Below the pieces are notes generated by a model. It was given only the letters and a program-made list of their open reading frames with translations. It was not told where the DNA came from and did no database searches. Made by a program: the position numbers and the translations under genes. DNA of 64,000 nucleotides, taken from contig NZ_PTIX01000023.1 in NCBI RefSeq assembly GCF_002934265.1, positions 45,597-109,596 on the forward strand, in the 5' to 3' direction. Every line of letters begins with the position of its first letter. Position 1 is the stretch's first letter. Of this stretch, positions 45,200 to 53,473 are shown piece by piece. The DNA comes from Actinokineospora auranticolor (lineage in GTDB: Bacteria > Actinomycetota > Actinomycetes > Mycobacteriales > Pseudonocardiaceae).

Positions 45200-45472
45200 A
45201 TGGGCATTCTCGGCTGGATCGTTCTCGGTTTGGTCGCCGGCCTCATCGCCAAGGCCATCATGCCTGGTAGCGACCCGGGCGGCATCATCGTCACGATCCT
45301 GATCGGCATTGTCGGCGCGATTCTCGGCGGCTTCATCGGCAACGCGATCTTCGGCGGCGGGCTCGGCAACTTCTTCGACCTCCGCACCTGGCTGCTGGCC
45401 ATTCTCGGCTCGGTGATCCTGCTCGCGATCTACCGGGCGGTCACCGGCCGGGGCCGCAGGGCACGCGTATGA
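45200..45472 (+). CDS. GlsB/YeaQ/YmgE-family stress membrane protein
   Basis: A 90-residue protein with three hydrophobic helices. The family pattern is clear: MGILGWIVLGLVAGLIAK at the start, PGSDPGGIIVTILIGIVGAILGGFIG in the middle (split by the turn) and FDLRTWLLAILGSVILLAIYR at the end. ATG 45200 has AGGAAGGAG eight bases upstream; the in-frame ATG at 45182 would put that SD inside the gene. Members are often induced by general stress. The transcript is closed by a strong hairpin. Confidence 0.93.
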   Translation: MGILGWIVLGLVAGLIAKAIMPGSDPGGIIVTILIGIVGAILGGFIGNAIFGGGLGNFFDLRTWLLAILGSVILLAIYRAVTGRGRRARV

Positions 45473-45493
45473 CGTGGGCGTGACCAGCCCCAC

Positions 45494-45527
45494 CCTGAGG
45501 CGCCGTGGACACCCACGGCGCCTCAGG
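45494..45527. terminator. 15-bp hairpin terminator after the YeaQ-type gene
   Basis: CCTGAGGCGCCGTGG (45494-45508), loop ACAC, CCACGGCGCCTCAGG (45513-45527). Perfect stem, 21 bp after the stop codon. Confidence 0.8.
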
Positions 45528-45582
45528 TGTGCCAGGGGTGTGGAAGGATTGGCCCGCAGGGACCGAACAGCCAGGAGGAACA

Positions 45583-45852
45583 GTGGCCAACACGGAGCTG
45601 GAGAAGCGGAAGACCACCGCGGCGGGCACCGTGAGCCCCGCGGAGGAGCCGTCGGCGGAGTGGGGCTGGCACGGGTCGTTCCCCAAGGCCACCCTGATTG
45701 CGGGCGTGCTCGTCGGCATCGCGATGTTCTTCATGCTGATCGGCAACCACACCGGTCACACCGAGGACCTCTGGCTGATCGGGGTCGGCGTGGTGCTGCT
45801 CGGCGGCGTGGGCTGGAAGGTCCACCGCAACCGCACCTCTTGGCGGCGCTAG
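45583..45852 (+). CDS. DUF2631 small membrane protein
   Basis: An 89-residue protein from GTG 45583, with AGGAGG five bases upstream. The motif PSAEWGWHGSFPKATLIAGV and the later GNHTGHTEDLWLIGVG identify the actinobacterial DUF2631 family, whose M. tuberculosis member is also close to dxr. Two membrane helices are followed by a short basic tail. The function is unknown. A longer frame upstream would run through the preceding terminator and is rejected. Confidence 0.85.
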   Translation: MANTELEKRKTTAAGTVSPAEEPSAEWGWHGSFPKATLIAGVLVGIAMFFMLIGNHTGHTEDLWLIGVGVVLLGGVGWKVHRNRTSWRR

Positions 45853-45858
45853 CGCAAA

Positions 45859-45887
45859 CGAGCAGCCCGTCCGGGGGTTACTGCTCG
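45859..45887. terminator. Hairpin after the DUF2631 gene
   Basis: CGAGCAG (45859-45865) and CTGCTCG (45881-45887), a 7-bp stem with a 15-nt loop, starting 6 bp after the stop codon. No gene is seen in the 244 bp from here to the carbonic anhydrase. Confidence 0.45.
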
Positions 45888-46131
45888 CTCAACTGGTGGT
45901 CGTCTGTTGCGGGTGTGCGCAGGTGACCACTTGGCTGTGGTCCATGCCACCCCACTACCTCCAGCCGTTCTGGCCCTCGCGCCGAACCCGGCTGTTCGAC
46001 GAGGCGTGTCCGGTGGCCGCCCGGGTCTGATCCCGACCCGCGCGGCCGTGCCGTCAGGTATGCCATCCCGGCGTCCTCCCGACGGTGTGCCACCGGGATG
46101 GTCCGATTCCGACACCCCCGGAGAGACCATC

Positions 46132-46620
46132 ATGTCCGTCACGGACGAACTGCTCGCCAACAACGCCACCTACGCCGAGTCCTTCACCGGTCCGCTGCCG
46201 CTGCCGCCCGCCAAGCAGGTCGCGGTGGTGGCGTGCATGGACGCGCGGATCAACGTCTACGGGGTCCTCGGCCTCAACGAGGGCGATGCCCACGTCATCC
46301 GCAACGCCGGTGGCGTGGTGACCGAGGACGAGATCCGCTCGCTGGCGATCAGCCAGCGACTGCTCGGCACCCGCGAGGTCATCCTGATCCACCACACCGA
46401 CTGCGGCATGCTCACCTTCTCCGACAAGGACTTCCGCGACGGCATCCGCGACGAGACCGGCGTGCGCCCCGCGTGGTCGGCGGAGGCGTTCGACGACCTC
46501 GACGTGGACGTGCGGCAGTCGATCGCCCGGATCAAGGCCAGCCCGTTCATCCCGCACACCGACCAGGTCCGCGGCTTCGTGTTCGACGTCGCCACCGGAA
46601 AGCTCAACGAAGTGGCGTGA
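46132..46620 (+). CDS. Small beta-class carbonic anhydrase
   Basis: A 162-residue zinc enzyme of the short beta-carbonic-anhydrase group (like M. tuberculosis Rv1284). Zinc ligands are in VVACMDARINVYG (Cys35 and Asp37) and LIHHTDCGMLTF (His88 and Cys91). The N-terminus SVTDELLANNATYAESF is shared by the group. It interconverts CO2 and bicarbonate. ATG 46132 is preceded by GGAGAGA. It stands alone and is followed by a strong terminator. Confidence 0.93.
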   Translation: MSVTDELLANNATYAESFTGPLPLPPAKQVAVVACMDARINVYGVLGLNEGDAHVIRNAGGVVTEDEIRSLAISQRLLGTREVILIHHTDCGMLTFSDKDFRDGIRDETGVRPAWSAEAFDDLDVDVRQSIARIKASPFIPHTDQVRGFVFDVATGKLNEVA

Positions 46621-46629
46621 GCCCCCGAC

Positions 46630-46654
46630 GGGGACGCGCCCCGCGCGCGTCCCC
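46630..46654. terminator. Hairpin terminator between carbonic anhydrase and toxin genes
   Basis: GGGGACGCG (46630-46638) and CGCGTCCCC (46646-46654) form a perfect 9-bp stem 10 bp after the carbonic anhydrase stop, in a convergent gap. Confidence 0.65.
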
Positions 46655-46740
46655 ACGGGCATGATCTCGGGGTGCCCCTCGGACGCCGCACGGACAACGC
46701 CACCGCGATCGCGATCAGGATCGGTTGATCCCGGACAAGG

Positions 46741-47172
46741 TCACCGTCGCGGGTCGTCCAGCCACGGGTTCGCGAGCGTGACCCCGGTGCCCACGAAGTC
46801 CTTTGTGTTGCGAGTGGCAAGGCGCGCGCCGTAGCGCAAGCAGATGGCAGCGATCTGCGCATCCGCCATGCTGACCGGGCGACCAGCGTGCTCTCGCGCG
46901 GCGGCGATCACCCCGTACCGCTGAGCCGCCACTTCGTCGAACGGCAGGACGCGGTCGCGGAAGTCCTCGGCCAGCAACTCGGAGACCTTCCGGAGCAACA
47001 CTTCCCGCCGTTGCCCGGCGGGCAACCTCGCCGCACCGTAAGCGAGTTCGGCGGCCGACACGGCGGTGATGAACACCTCGTCGGCCGAGTAGTGGTCCAC
47101 CCACCGGACGACGGCGTCATCCGGACTGTGCCGCATCAGCTCGGATACGACGTTGGTGTCCAAGACGATCAC
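46741..47172 (-). CDS. vapC: PIN-domain ribonuclease toxin (VapC/FitB type)
   Basis: A 143-residue PIN-domain toxin that would cleave RNA. The acidic catalytic residues are visible: Asp in MIVLDTNVVSELMR, Glu in VSAAELAYGAARL, and Asp in PVSMADAQIAAICL. The C-terminal LATRNTKDFVGTGV with Asp is the FitB-type ending. Its start overlaps the antitoxin stop by 4 bp (ATGA), indicating translational coupling. It forms a type II toxin-antitoxin pair with the upstream gene. Confidence 0.93.
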   Translation of the reverse strand: MIVLDTNVVSELMRHSPDDAVVRWVDHYSADEVFITAVSAAELAYGAARLPAGQRREVLLRKVSELLAEDFRDRVLPFDEVAAQRYGVIAAAREHAGRPVSMADAQIAAICLRYGARLATRNTKDFVGTGVTLANPWLDDPRR

Positions 47173-47414
47173 TCGGGCAGCTCCACGATCCGCGCGGGCT
47201 CATCCCGCGCAGGCAGGTCGAACGACGCGTCGTCCAGATCGCTGAACCGCTGCCGGATCCGCGACCCCATCCCGGGCCCGGGCGCGAGCTCGACCAACAC
47301 CTCGGCCAGGATCGCGCGCACCTCGGCCTCCATCGAGCGACCGTGCTCAGCGGCGCGAACCCGCAGCTTGGCCTTCAGAGCCTCGTCCACGTCGCGAATC
47401 GTCAGAGTAGCCAC
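47169..47414 (-). CDS. fitA: Ribbon-helix-helix antitoxin (FitA type)
   Basis: An 81-residue antitoxin from the GTG at 47414. The N-terminal ribbon-helix-helix ATLTIRDVDEALKAKLRVRA with the helix AAEHGRSMEAEVRAILAEVL is the FitA/VapB_Arc pattern. The C-terminal toxin-binding tail is acidic and Pro-rich. A longer frame to 47456 would cover the palindromic operator, which argues for the shorter start. It should bind the palindrome just upstream, together with the toxin, and repress its own operon. Confidence 0.88.
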   Translation of the reverse strand: MATLTIRDVDEALKAKLRVRAAEHGRSMEAEVRAILAEVLVELAPGPGMGSRIRQRFSDLDDASFDLPARDEPARIVELPE

Positions 47415-47430
47415 GTCACACCTCCGTACT

Positions 47431-47479
47431 TGCGTGCATGCACAGCTTGCATGCACGCATGCAATGCTGTCAATGCTGT
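47431..47479. promoter_or_regulatory. Toxin-antitoxin operator: nested palindrome plus direct repeat
   Basis: TGCGTGCATG (47431-47440) and CATGCACGCA (47450-47459) are perfect inverted 10-mers with a 9-bp spacer. They contain further TGCATGCA palindromes. Next to them CAATGCTGT occurs twice in tandem (47462-47470, 47471-47479). The block lies 17 bp upstream of the antitoxin start and runs into the rlmN stop codon at 47479, so the promoter must overlap the end of rlmN. Confidence 0.7.
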
Positions 47480-48585
47480 CAGCCCTCGGCGGCGAGCTGG
47501 CCGCAGGCGGCGGCGATCTCCTGCCCCCGGGTGTCGCGGACCGTGCACTCCACGCCCTGGTCCTTCACCCGCCGGACGAACTCGCGCTCGACCGGTTTCG
47601 GGGACGCGTCCCACTTCGAGCCCGGAGTCGGGTTGAGCGGGATGACGTTGACGTGCGCCAGCTGACCCAGGTGCTTGCGCAGCAGCTTGCCGAGCAGGTC
47701 CGCGCGCCACGGCTGGTCGTTGATGTCGCGGATCAGGGCGTACTCGATCGACACTCGGCGGCCCGTGCGGTCGGCGTAGGCGCGGGCGGATTCCAGGACC
47801 TCGGCGACCTTCCACCGCGTGTTGACCGGCACCAGCGTGTCCCGCAGCTCGTCGTCGGGGGTGTGCAGGGACACCGCCAGCCGGACGTGCAGACCCTCTT
47901 CGGTCATCTTCCGGATCGCGGGCACCAACCCGACCGTCGACACCGTCACCGACCGCTGGGAGATGCCGAGGCCGTCCGGCGCCGGGTCGCAGATGCGGTG
48001 CACCGCGTCGATCACCCGGCGGTAGTTGGCGAGCGGCTCGCCCATGCCCATGAACACGATGTTGGACAGCCTGCCCGGCTCCCCCAGCTCCCCGTCGCGG
48101 ACCGCCGCGGCGGCCAGGCGGACCTGGTCGACGATCTCGGCCGTCGACAGGTTCCGCTGGAGCCCGCCCTGGCCGGTGGCGCAGAACGGGCAGGCCATGC
48201 CGCACCCGGCCTGACTCGACACGCACAGGGTGACGCGGTCCGGGTAGCGCATCAGGACGCTCTCCAGCAGCGTGCCGTCGTGCGCGCGCCACAGGGTCTT
48301 GCGGGTGTCGCCGTCGTCGCAGGCCACGTGGCGGACCGTGGTGAGCAGGGGCGGCAGCAGGGCCTCGACCAGGCGGTCGCGGGTGGCCGCCGGGATGTCG
48401 GTCATCGCGGCGGGGTCGGCGGTCAGGCGGCCGAAGTAGTGGTTCGCGAGCTGGTTGGCCCGGAACGGCTTCTCCCCCAGTTCGGCGACCGCGGCCCGGC
48501 GCTCATCGGCGGACAGGTCGGCGAGGTGCCGCGGCGGCAGGCCGCGGCGGGGCGCATCGAACACGAGGGGGAGTGAAGTAGTCAT
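47479..48585 (-). CDS. rlmN: 23S rRNA (adenine2503-C2)/tRNA methyltransferase RlmN
   Basis: A 368-residue radical-SAM enzyme. The cluster motif CxxxCxxC is in [20 protein letters not shown] near residues 125-145. The [10 protein letters not shown] motif is near residue 185. The C-terminal catalytic Cys is in [21 protein letters not shown]. It methylates A2503 of 23S rRNA and A37 of some tRNAs. The start ATG gives [20 protein letters not shown]. The TA promoter overlaps its 3' end. Confidence 0.95.
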   Translation of the reverse strand: MTTSLPLVFDAPRRGLPPRHLADLSADERRAAVAELGEKPFRANQLANHYFGRLTADPAAMTDIPAATRDRLVEALLPPLLTTVRHVACDDGDTRKTLWRAHDGTLLESVLMRYPDRVTLCVSSQAGCGMACPFCATGQGGLQRNLSTAEIVDQVRLAAAAVRDGELGEPGRLSNIVFMGMGEPLANYRRVIDAVHRICDPAPDGLGISQRSVTVSTVGLVPAIRKMTEEGLHVRLAVSLHTPDDELRDTLVPVNTRWKVAEVLESARAYADRTGRRVSIEYALIRDINDQPWRADLLGKLLRKHLGQLAHVNVIPLNPTPGSKWDASPKPVEREFVRRVKDQGVECTVRDTRGQEIAAACGQLAAEG

Positions 48586-48621
48586 GGCGACCCCATTCTC
48601 CCACGACCCGGGAGCGGGCCG

Positions 48622-49266
48622 TCAGCGCGTGGTGGTGGGCGTCGCGCCGATCTCCACGCAGGTGGGGGCGAACGGGGCGGCCGCGACGAGTTCGTCGGGC
48701 AGGTCGGCGGCACCGACCAGCTCCACCGAGTGCTGCAGCGGCGGCAGCCCCTCGGACAGCCGGTTGACCGCCGCGCCGTAGGCCTCCTCGGTCGGCGGGT
48801 TCGCGGACTCCATCCGGCTCTTGGCCTGACCGACGGCGTCGCGGGCCTCGGTGACGTTCTTGGTCAGCTCCTTGATCATCGGTTCGACCGCGGGCGCGGG
48901 CGCGTCCTTCAGCTCCCGCAGGTCGCCGAGAACCGCGTCGAGCAGGCCGACCAGCCGCCCGGTCATGTCGAGGAACTGGCGCCGGAAGACGGTCAGGTTC
49001 GTGGTGTTCGTCGGCGCCTGCACGGAGTCGCCGACGTTGATCATCCGCTTGGACATGGTGCAGAAGCGGTTCATCCAGCGCACCTCGGGCGTGCCGGACT
49101 TCGGCTTCGGCTTGGTCGTCTTCGGCGGCCTCGTGGTCTCCGTCACCGACTGCGTTGTGGTCCCCGCCCCCCTGGCGGCCACCGGCAACCCCTCCACCGG
49201 CTTGGCGCAACCGGCCACGACCAGCAGCAACACGGATCCGAGCAGTACTCCCCTGACTGCACCCAT
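48622..49266 (-). CDS. Hypothetical lipoprotein
   Basis: A 214-residue protein with a lipoprotein signal peptide ending LVVAGC (Cys20), a Thr/Pro/Lys-rich linker (about 35-60), and a mainly alpha-helical mature domain containing EVRWMNRFCTMSKRMINVGD. Two Cys in the mature part (near residue 69 and near the C-terminus in APTCVEIG) may form a disulfide. I recognise no named family. It lies 36 bp upstream of rlmN on the same strand and is divergent from the PadR gene. Confidence 0.75.
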   Translation of the reverse strand: MGAVRGVLLGSVLLLVVAGCAKPVEGLPVAARGAGTTTQSVTETTRPPKTTKPKPKSGTPEVRWMNRFCTMSKRMINVGDSVQAPTNTTNLTVFRRQFLDMTGRLVGLLDAVLGDLRELKDAPAPAVEPMIKELTKNVTEARDAVGQAKSRMESANPPTEEAYGAAVNRLSEGLPPLQHSVELVGAADLPDELVAAAPFAPTCVEIGATPTTTR

Positions 49267-49340
49267 GGACCTGAGACGCGCGCCGGTCGCCGTCGGTTCC
49301 GACGGTCGTCGCGAGAAGAACGTTGCATCGCGACATGTTC

Positions 49341-49350
49341 CGATATATCG
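49341..49350. promoter_or_regulatory. Possible PadR operator or promoter element
   Basis: CGATATATCG is a perfect 10-bp A+T-rich palindrome 51 bp upstream of the PadR-family start in a divergent promoter region. It is bracketed by TCGCGA elements (49328-49333 and about 49359-49364). PadR proteins often bind such ATAT-containing palindromes upstream of their own genes. Confidence 0.4.
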
Positions 49351-49400
49351 TTGAGCTATCGCGAGCTACCGCTGGCGAAGAACCCACAGGGGAGAGAACA

Positions 49401-50093
49401 ATGCGTGTTTCACACGACCACGACCGCAGGCGCGGACCTTGGCGCAGGCAGCGCCACGACCACCACCCGGGCCGACCGGGCTTCCCCGGCTTCGGCGCCG
49501 AGATCGACCCGGAGGATGAGATGACCCCGCCCTTCCCGCCGCGGCCCCCGTTCCCGCCGGGACCGCCGTTCGGCTTCGGCGGCCGGGGGCACGAGCGCGG
49601 CCGGGGCCGCAGGCACGGCGGCAGGCAGCGCCGCGGCGACGTGCGCGCCGCCCTGCTGGCCCTGCTGACCGAGCGGCCCATGCACGGCTACGAGATGATC
49701 CAGGAGATCGCCGAGCGCAGCGGCGGGTTCTGGAAGCCCAGCCCGGGCTCGGTCTACCCCACGCTGCAACTGCTGGCCGACGAGGGCTTGGTGCGCGGGG
49801 TCGACGGCGAGGGCGGCAAGCGGCTCTTCGAGCTGACCGAGGACGGTGCCGCCGCCGCGGCCCAGCTGGACAGCACCCCGCCGTGGGAGCAGGCCACCGC
49901 GGGCGTCGACCGCACCGAGGTGTCCCTGCGCGAGGCCATGGGCCAGCTCGCCGCCGCGGCGATGATGGTCTCGCAGGCCGCGAACCCGGCGCAGAAGGAC
50001 CGGGCGGCGGACATCCTCACGGCCGCCCGCCGCGAGCTGTACGCCATCCTCGGCGAGGACACCCGCGCCGAGGAGCGCCCCGCCGAGGACTGA
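49401..50093 (+). CDS. PadR-family transcriptional regulator with His/Arg/Pro-rich N-terminus
   Basis: A 230-residue repressor. The winged helix (about residues 75-150) has DVRAALLALLTERPMHGYEM, with PSPGSVYPTLQLLADEGLV as the recognition region and wing, typical of PadR. The first 75 residues are low-complexity: a His/Arg-rich stretch, then alternating PPFPP and Gly/Arg-rich segments. The C-terminal part is helical for dimerisation. The SD is AGGGGAGA. It is divergent from the hypothetical lipoprotein. The effector is unknown; the His-rich start could bind metal, which is speculation. Confidence 0.88.
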   Translation: MRVSHDHDRRRGPWRRQRHDHHPGRPGFPGFGAEIDPEDEMTPPFPPRPPFPPGPPFGFGGRGHERGRGRRHGGRQRRGDVRAALLALLTERPMHGYEMIQEIAERSGGFWKPSPGSVYPTLQLLADEGLVRGVDGEGGKRLFELTEDGAAAAAQLDSTPPWEQATAGVDRTEVSLREAMGQLAAAAMMVSQAANPAQKDRAADILTAARRELYAILGEDTRAEERPAED

Positions 50094-50099
50094 CCGGCG

Positions 50100-51620
50100 C
50101 TACCCGAAGGACACCACCCACTTGTCCAACCGTCCGACGGCGCCGGGCCGCCGGTCGGCCACCCGCAGCGTCCAGGGGCCGTTGCGGTCGCTCCCGGACG
50201 GGGACACGCCGTAGATCCGCCGGACCTGACCCGAACCGTCGTCACCGCCCGCTGTTTCCAGGGGGAATACGCGGCCGGTGGGGTCGATCAGGTCGATGGC
50301 GAGGTCACCGACGCGCGGGTGGTCCAGGTAGACCCGCACCCGCCCGGGCGCACCGGTCGGCGGGCAGCCGCCGGGGGTGATGACCGAGATGACCGAGGTT
50401 CCGTCGTCCGGGATGGCGACCGGGTTGGGGTTACCGCCGCCCTCGCACGTCGGTACCTCGGAGTCCATGGGCCAGGCCACGTTGGCCTGCTGGTTCGGTG
50501 AGCCCGCACCGGGGTTCACGACGGCACCGGACACGACCGCCCGGCTCAACGCCACCCGCACGTCCTGGGGCATGGCGTAGGGGTGGCGAGCCAGGTAGCC
50601 CGCGGCGATTCCCGCGACGTGCGCGGCGGCCATGGAAGTCCCGGACATCACCACCTCCGTGCCGTTGCGGCCAAGAGAGGGGATTTGGCCGCCGGGGGCG
50701 AAGAAGTCCACGCAGCGCCCGTAGTTGGACGACGGCAGCCGGGTGTCGGTGCGGTCGGTGGCGGCGACGGTGATCGCCTCCTCCGTACGACCGGGTCCGA
50801 ACCCGCAGGCGTCGGCACCGTCGTTGCCCGCTGCGACCACGGTGGTGAACTCGGCGTCGACCATCCGGCGCACCGCTTCGGCACCCACTTCGGCCTGGTC
50901 CATGGTCAATCCCAGGACCGCGACGCCGGGGTGGGTGCCGTTGCGCGTGACCCACTCGACGGCGTCGAGTACCTGGGAGTCGGCGCCTTGGCCCTGGCAG
51001 TTCAGGACTCGGAGGGCAACCAGGGCGGTCTCCTTGGCCACGCCGTACGTCTTGCCGCCCACGGTCCCGGCGACGTGTGTGCCGTGCCCGTGGCAGTCGG
51101 TGCCGTCACCGCCGAGGAAGTCCGCGCCGACACTCGCGCGCGTACCGAACTCGGCTTCGTTGCGGGTGATCCCGGAGTCGATGAGGTACACGACCGCACC
51201 CGCTCCCCCGCGCGAGTAGAACGGGGCGTAGTCCAGCGGGAGGGCGCGCTGGTCGATCCGGTCGAGCCCCCACGGTTGGGACGCGGCACGGGTTGTGCCG
51301 TCTTGGTAGACCGTGCGCACGATGGGGTCTTCCGCCAGCCGGTTGGCCTGTGTGGCGGTGAGACCTTGAGTGGTGAAACCGCGCAAGGTGGCGCGGTAGA
51401 AGGACTTCGGCTTACCGCCGTACCGACGGGACAGTGTGGACGCGGTCCGCTCGATCTGCGTAGTGGGGACAGCGTCGTTCAGCAGGACGATGTAAGAGCC
51501 GGAAATCGGCTTGGCCGCCTTGACGACAGGCCCACTCGCCGCTGTCGCGACAAGGGCACCCGACATGGCTAAGAGGGACACGGTCAGCGGTATCAGGCAT
51601 CTACGAAGAGTGCGACGCAC
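50100..51620 (-). CDS. Secreted subtilisin-like protease (S8) with I9 prodomain and P-domain
   Basis: A 506-residue protease from the GTG at 51620. Signal peptide residues about 1-36; inhibitor I9 propeptide about 40-115 (GSYIVLLNDAVPTTQ to IVRTVYQDG). The catalytic S8 domain follows, with Asp in VVYLIDSGI, His in CHGHGTHVAGTVGG and Ser in SGTSMAAAHVAGIAAGY. The last 120 residues resemble a proprotein-convertase P-domain (VRVYLDHPRVGDLAIDLIDP to GPWTLRVADRR), an add-on that aids folding or binding. It probably autoprocesses outside the cell. It is convergent with the PadR gene, with 6 bp between stops. Confidence 0.93.
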   Translation of the reverse strand: MRRTLRRCLIPLTVSLLAMSGALVATAASGPVVKAAKPISGSYIVLLNDAVPTTQIERTASTLSRRYGGKPKSFYRATLRGFTTQGLTATQANRLAEDPIVRTVYQDGTTRAASQPWGLDRIDQRALPLDYAPFYSRGGAGAVVYLIDSGITRNEAEFGTRASVGADFLGGDGTDCHGHGTHVAGTVGGKTYGVAKETALVALRVLNCQGQGADSQVLDAVEWVTRNGTHPGVAVLGLTMDQAEVGAEAVRRMVDAEFTTVVAAGNDGADACGFGPGRTEEAITVAATDRTDTRLPSSNYGRCVDFFAPGGQIPSLGRNGTEVVMSGTSMAAAHVAGIAAGYLARHPYAMPQDVRVALSRAVVSGAVVNPGAGSPNQQANVAWPMDSEVPTCEGGGNPNPVAIPDDGTSVISVITPGGCPPTGAPGRVRVYLDHPRVGDLAIDLIDPTGRVFPLETAGGDDGSGQVRRIYGVSPSGSDRNGPWTLRVADRRPGAVGRLDKWVVSFG

Positions 51621-51735
51621 GGGGTCTCCATCCGTGAAAGCACCGCCCTGGCAGGGTGGACATGGGCGGACGCACGCGAAGATGCCTCGAACCGGCGGGT
51701 AGGACAACCGCCGGGTTTCCTAACCTTTTCCCAGT

Positions 51736-52500
51736 TCAGCGCAGGATCAGCCCGCGCGGCTTGCGGCGGATCAGGACCCGGTAGCCCACGGGGAACTCCA
51801 GGCCGGGCACCGTCGCGATCGCGCGCTCGGCCACGGCGGCGGAGAACTCGATGCGCAGCACGGCTTCCAGCGTCGCGCGGTCCGCGAAACGCCAGCGGGT
51901 GCGGACGCGGTGGAGTTCGAAACCCTCGATCTCGAAGAACCGGTCCACCTCCCCCGCGTCGTAGGACGGCAGGTCGGCGCGCATCCACGACCCGTAGGGC
52001 GGAAAGGTCGCGTCCAGGTCCACCACCACCAACGCGCCACCGGGACGCAGGACGCGGTCTGCCTCGCGCAACCCCGGCTCGCAGCCGGGACCGAAGAAGT
52101 AGGCGGTGCGCGCGTGCACCACATCGAACCCACCGTCGTCCACGGGCAGGTCGTGGGCCGCGCCCAGCCGCACCGCCACGCCGGTCAGGCCCGCTATCCG
52201 GGCTTGAGCCCGCTCGACCAGGGGCGGGTGCGGCTCCACACCCACCACCGTCGCGGCGCGCTCGGCGAAGCGCGGCAGGTGGAAACCGTCGCCGCAGCCG
52301 ACGTCGAGGACGTCACCACCCCAGTTCGCCAGGTCCGCCAGCAGTGCCCATACGGCACCGTCCACGTCCTGGGCGCGGTTCTCCGCCTCGTAGACCTCCG
52401 GCCACTGCCAGATGTTGGGGCTGGGCAGCACCTGCGACGGGCGCAGCGACGCCGTCAACCGCGCCCGCGCCCTCGACACCAAACCCACGTCGTCCAGCAA
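51736..52500 (-). CDS. Class I SAM-dependent methyltransferase
   Basis: A 254-residue Methyltransf_11/25-type enzyme. SAM motif I is DVLDVGCGDGFHLPRFAE near residue 64, motif II VGVEPHPPLVERAQ near residue 87, and motif III/post FDVVHARTAYFFGPGCEPGL and LRPGGALVVVDLDATFPP. The N-terminal IWQWPEVYEAENRAQD is a common lid. The substrate cannot be predicted. It is on the same strand as the downstream subtilase but 115 bp away, with a possible promoter between. Confidence 0.87.
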   Translation of the reverse strand: MLDDVGLVSRARARLTASLRPSQVLPSPNIWQWPEVYEAENRAQDVDGAVWALLADLANWGGDVLDVGCGDGFHLPRFAERAATVVGVEPHPPLVERAQARIAGLTGVAVRLGAAHDLPVDDGGFDVVHARTAYFFGPGCEPGLREADRVLRPGGALVVVDLDATFPPYGSWMRADLPSYDAGEVDRFFEIEGFELHRVRTRWRFADRATLEAVLRIEFSAAVAERAIATVPGLEFPVGYRVLIRRKPRGLILR

Positions 52501-52621
52501 AGCACAGCCGATGCCCGCCGTGCCCCCTGGTCAAACGCGCAAAAGATCACCACCGGGCGGCGGCTGACCGGATCGGCCCGGGGGCACTAACCTCGCAAGC
52601 AGACCTGCGAGGGAGGTCACG

Positions 52622-53473
52622 ATGATGCCGACGGACGCGATCAGCGCCATCGAGGAGGTGCCCGAGGGCACCCCGGGCAGGCCGTGCTGGGTCGAGGTGG
52701 CCACCCCGGACCCCGTCGCCAGCAGCGCGTTCTACGAGGGCCTGTTCGGCTGGACGTACCGCGTCGGCGACGACGGGTACGCCATGGCCTACGTCGGCGA
52801 CATCGCGGTCGCCGGGCTCTACACCCCGCAGGGCGGCCAGCCGAGCCAGTGGACGCTCTACCTGACCGTCCACGACACCGGCAACACCACCGACCGGGTG
52901 CTGCAGCTCGGCGGGCAGATCCTCACCGCGCCCCGCGAGATCCCCGGCCAGGGCGGCCTGCTCATCGCCACCGACCCCAGCGGCGGACCGATCGGGTTCT
53001 GGCGCCAGGACCGCGGCTGGGACCTGGGCACCGGCTTCCCCGGCGCGTTCACCTGGGCCGAGCTCAACACCTGGGACGGCGAGGCCGCGGACGAGTTCTA
53101 CCGGGCGCTCTTCGGCTTCGAGCAGACCCAGATCGGCGACGGCGTCGCCTTCGACTACACCAGCTGGAAGCTCAGCGGCGACGAGGTGCTGGGCAGGCTC
53201 CGGATGGGCCCAGAGTTCCCCGCCGACCAGGCCCCGTTCTGGATGGTCTCGTTCGAGGTCGACCCCGAGATCGGCACCGACGCCACGGCCGCGCTCGCGG
53301 TCCGCCTCGGCGGCCGGATCACCGTCCCGCCGTTCGACTCCCCGTACGGCCGCGCCGCCGTCTTGGCTGACGTGACCGGTGCGGAGTTCACCGTCCTCGA
53401 CCGCTCACTACGGCTACCGGTGGTGCCGGAGGAGGAGATCGGCGCGGAGGTCGACGACCCGTACGACGACTAA
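52622..53473 (+). CDS. VOC-superfamily protein with two glyoxalase-like domains
   Basis: A 283-residue protein with two tandem vicinal-oxygen-chelate domains (about residues 15-130 and 140-265). Each starts with the pattern CWVEVATPDPVASSAFYEGL and FTWAELNTWDGEAADEFYRA. The organisation resembles the mycobacterial CFP-30B/Rv0577 antigen group. Metal ligands of true glyoxalase I are not obvious, so it may bind rather than convert a ligand. The C-terminus is acidic. Its stop overlaps the convergent cdsA stop by 4 bp. Confidence 0.88.
   Translation: MMPTDAISAIEEVPEGTPGRPCWVEVATPDPVASSAFYEGLFGWTYRVGDDGYAMAYVGDIAVAGLYTPQGGQPSQWTLYLTVHDTGNTTDRVLQLGGQILTAPREIPGQGGLLIATDPSGGPIGFWRQDRGWDLGTGFPGAFTWAELNTWDGEAADEFYRALFGFEQTQIGDGVAFDYTSWKLSGDEVLGRLRMGPEFPADQAPFWMVSFEVDPEIGTDATAALAVRLGGRITVPPFDSPYGRAAVLADVTGAEFTVLDRSLRLPVVPEEEIGAEVDDPYDD

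Noticed and set aside
45907..46131. N-terminal extension of the carbonic anhydrase
   Set aside because: The upstream open frame lacks homology and coding bias, while ATG 46132 gives the normal family start with an SD.
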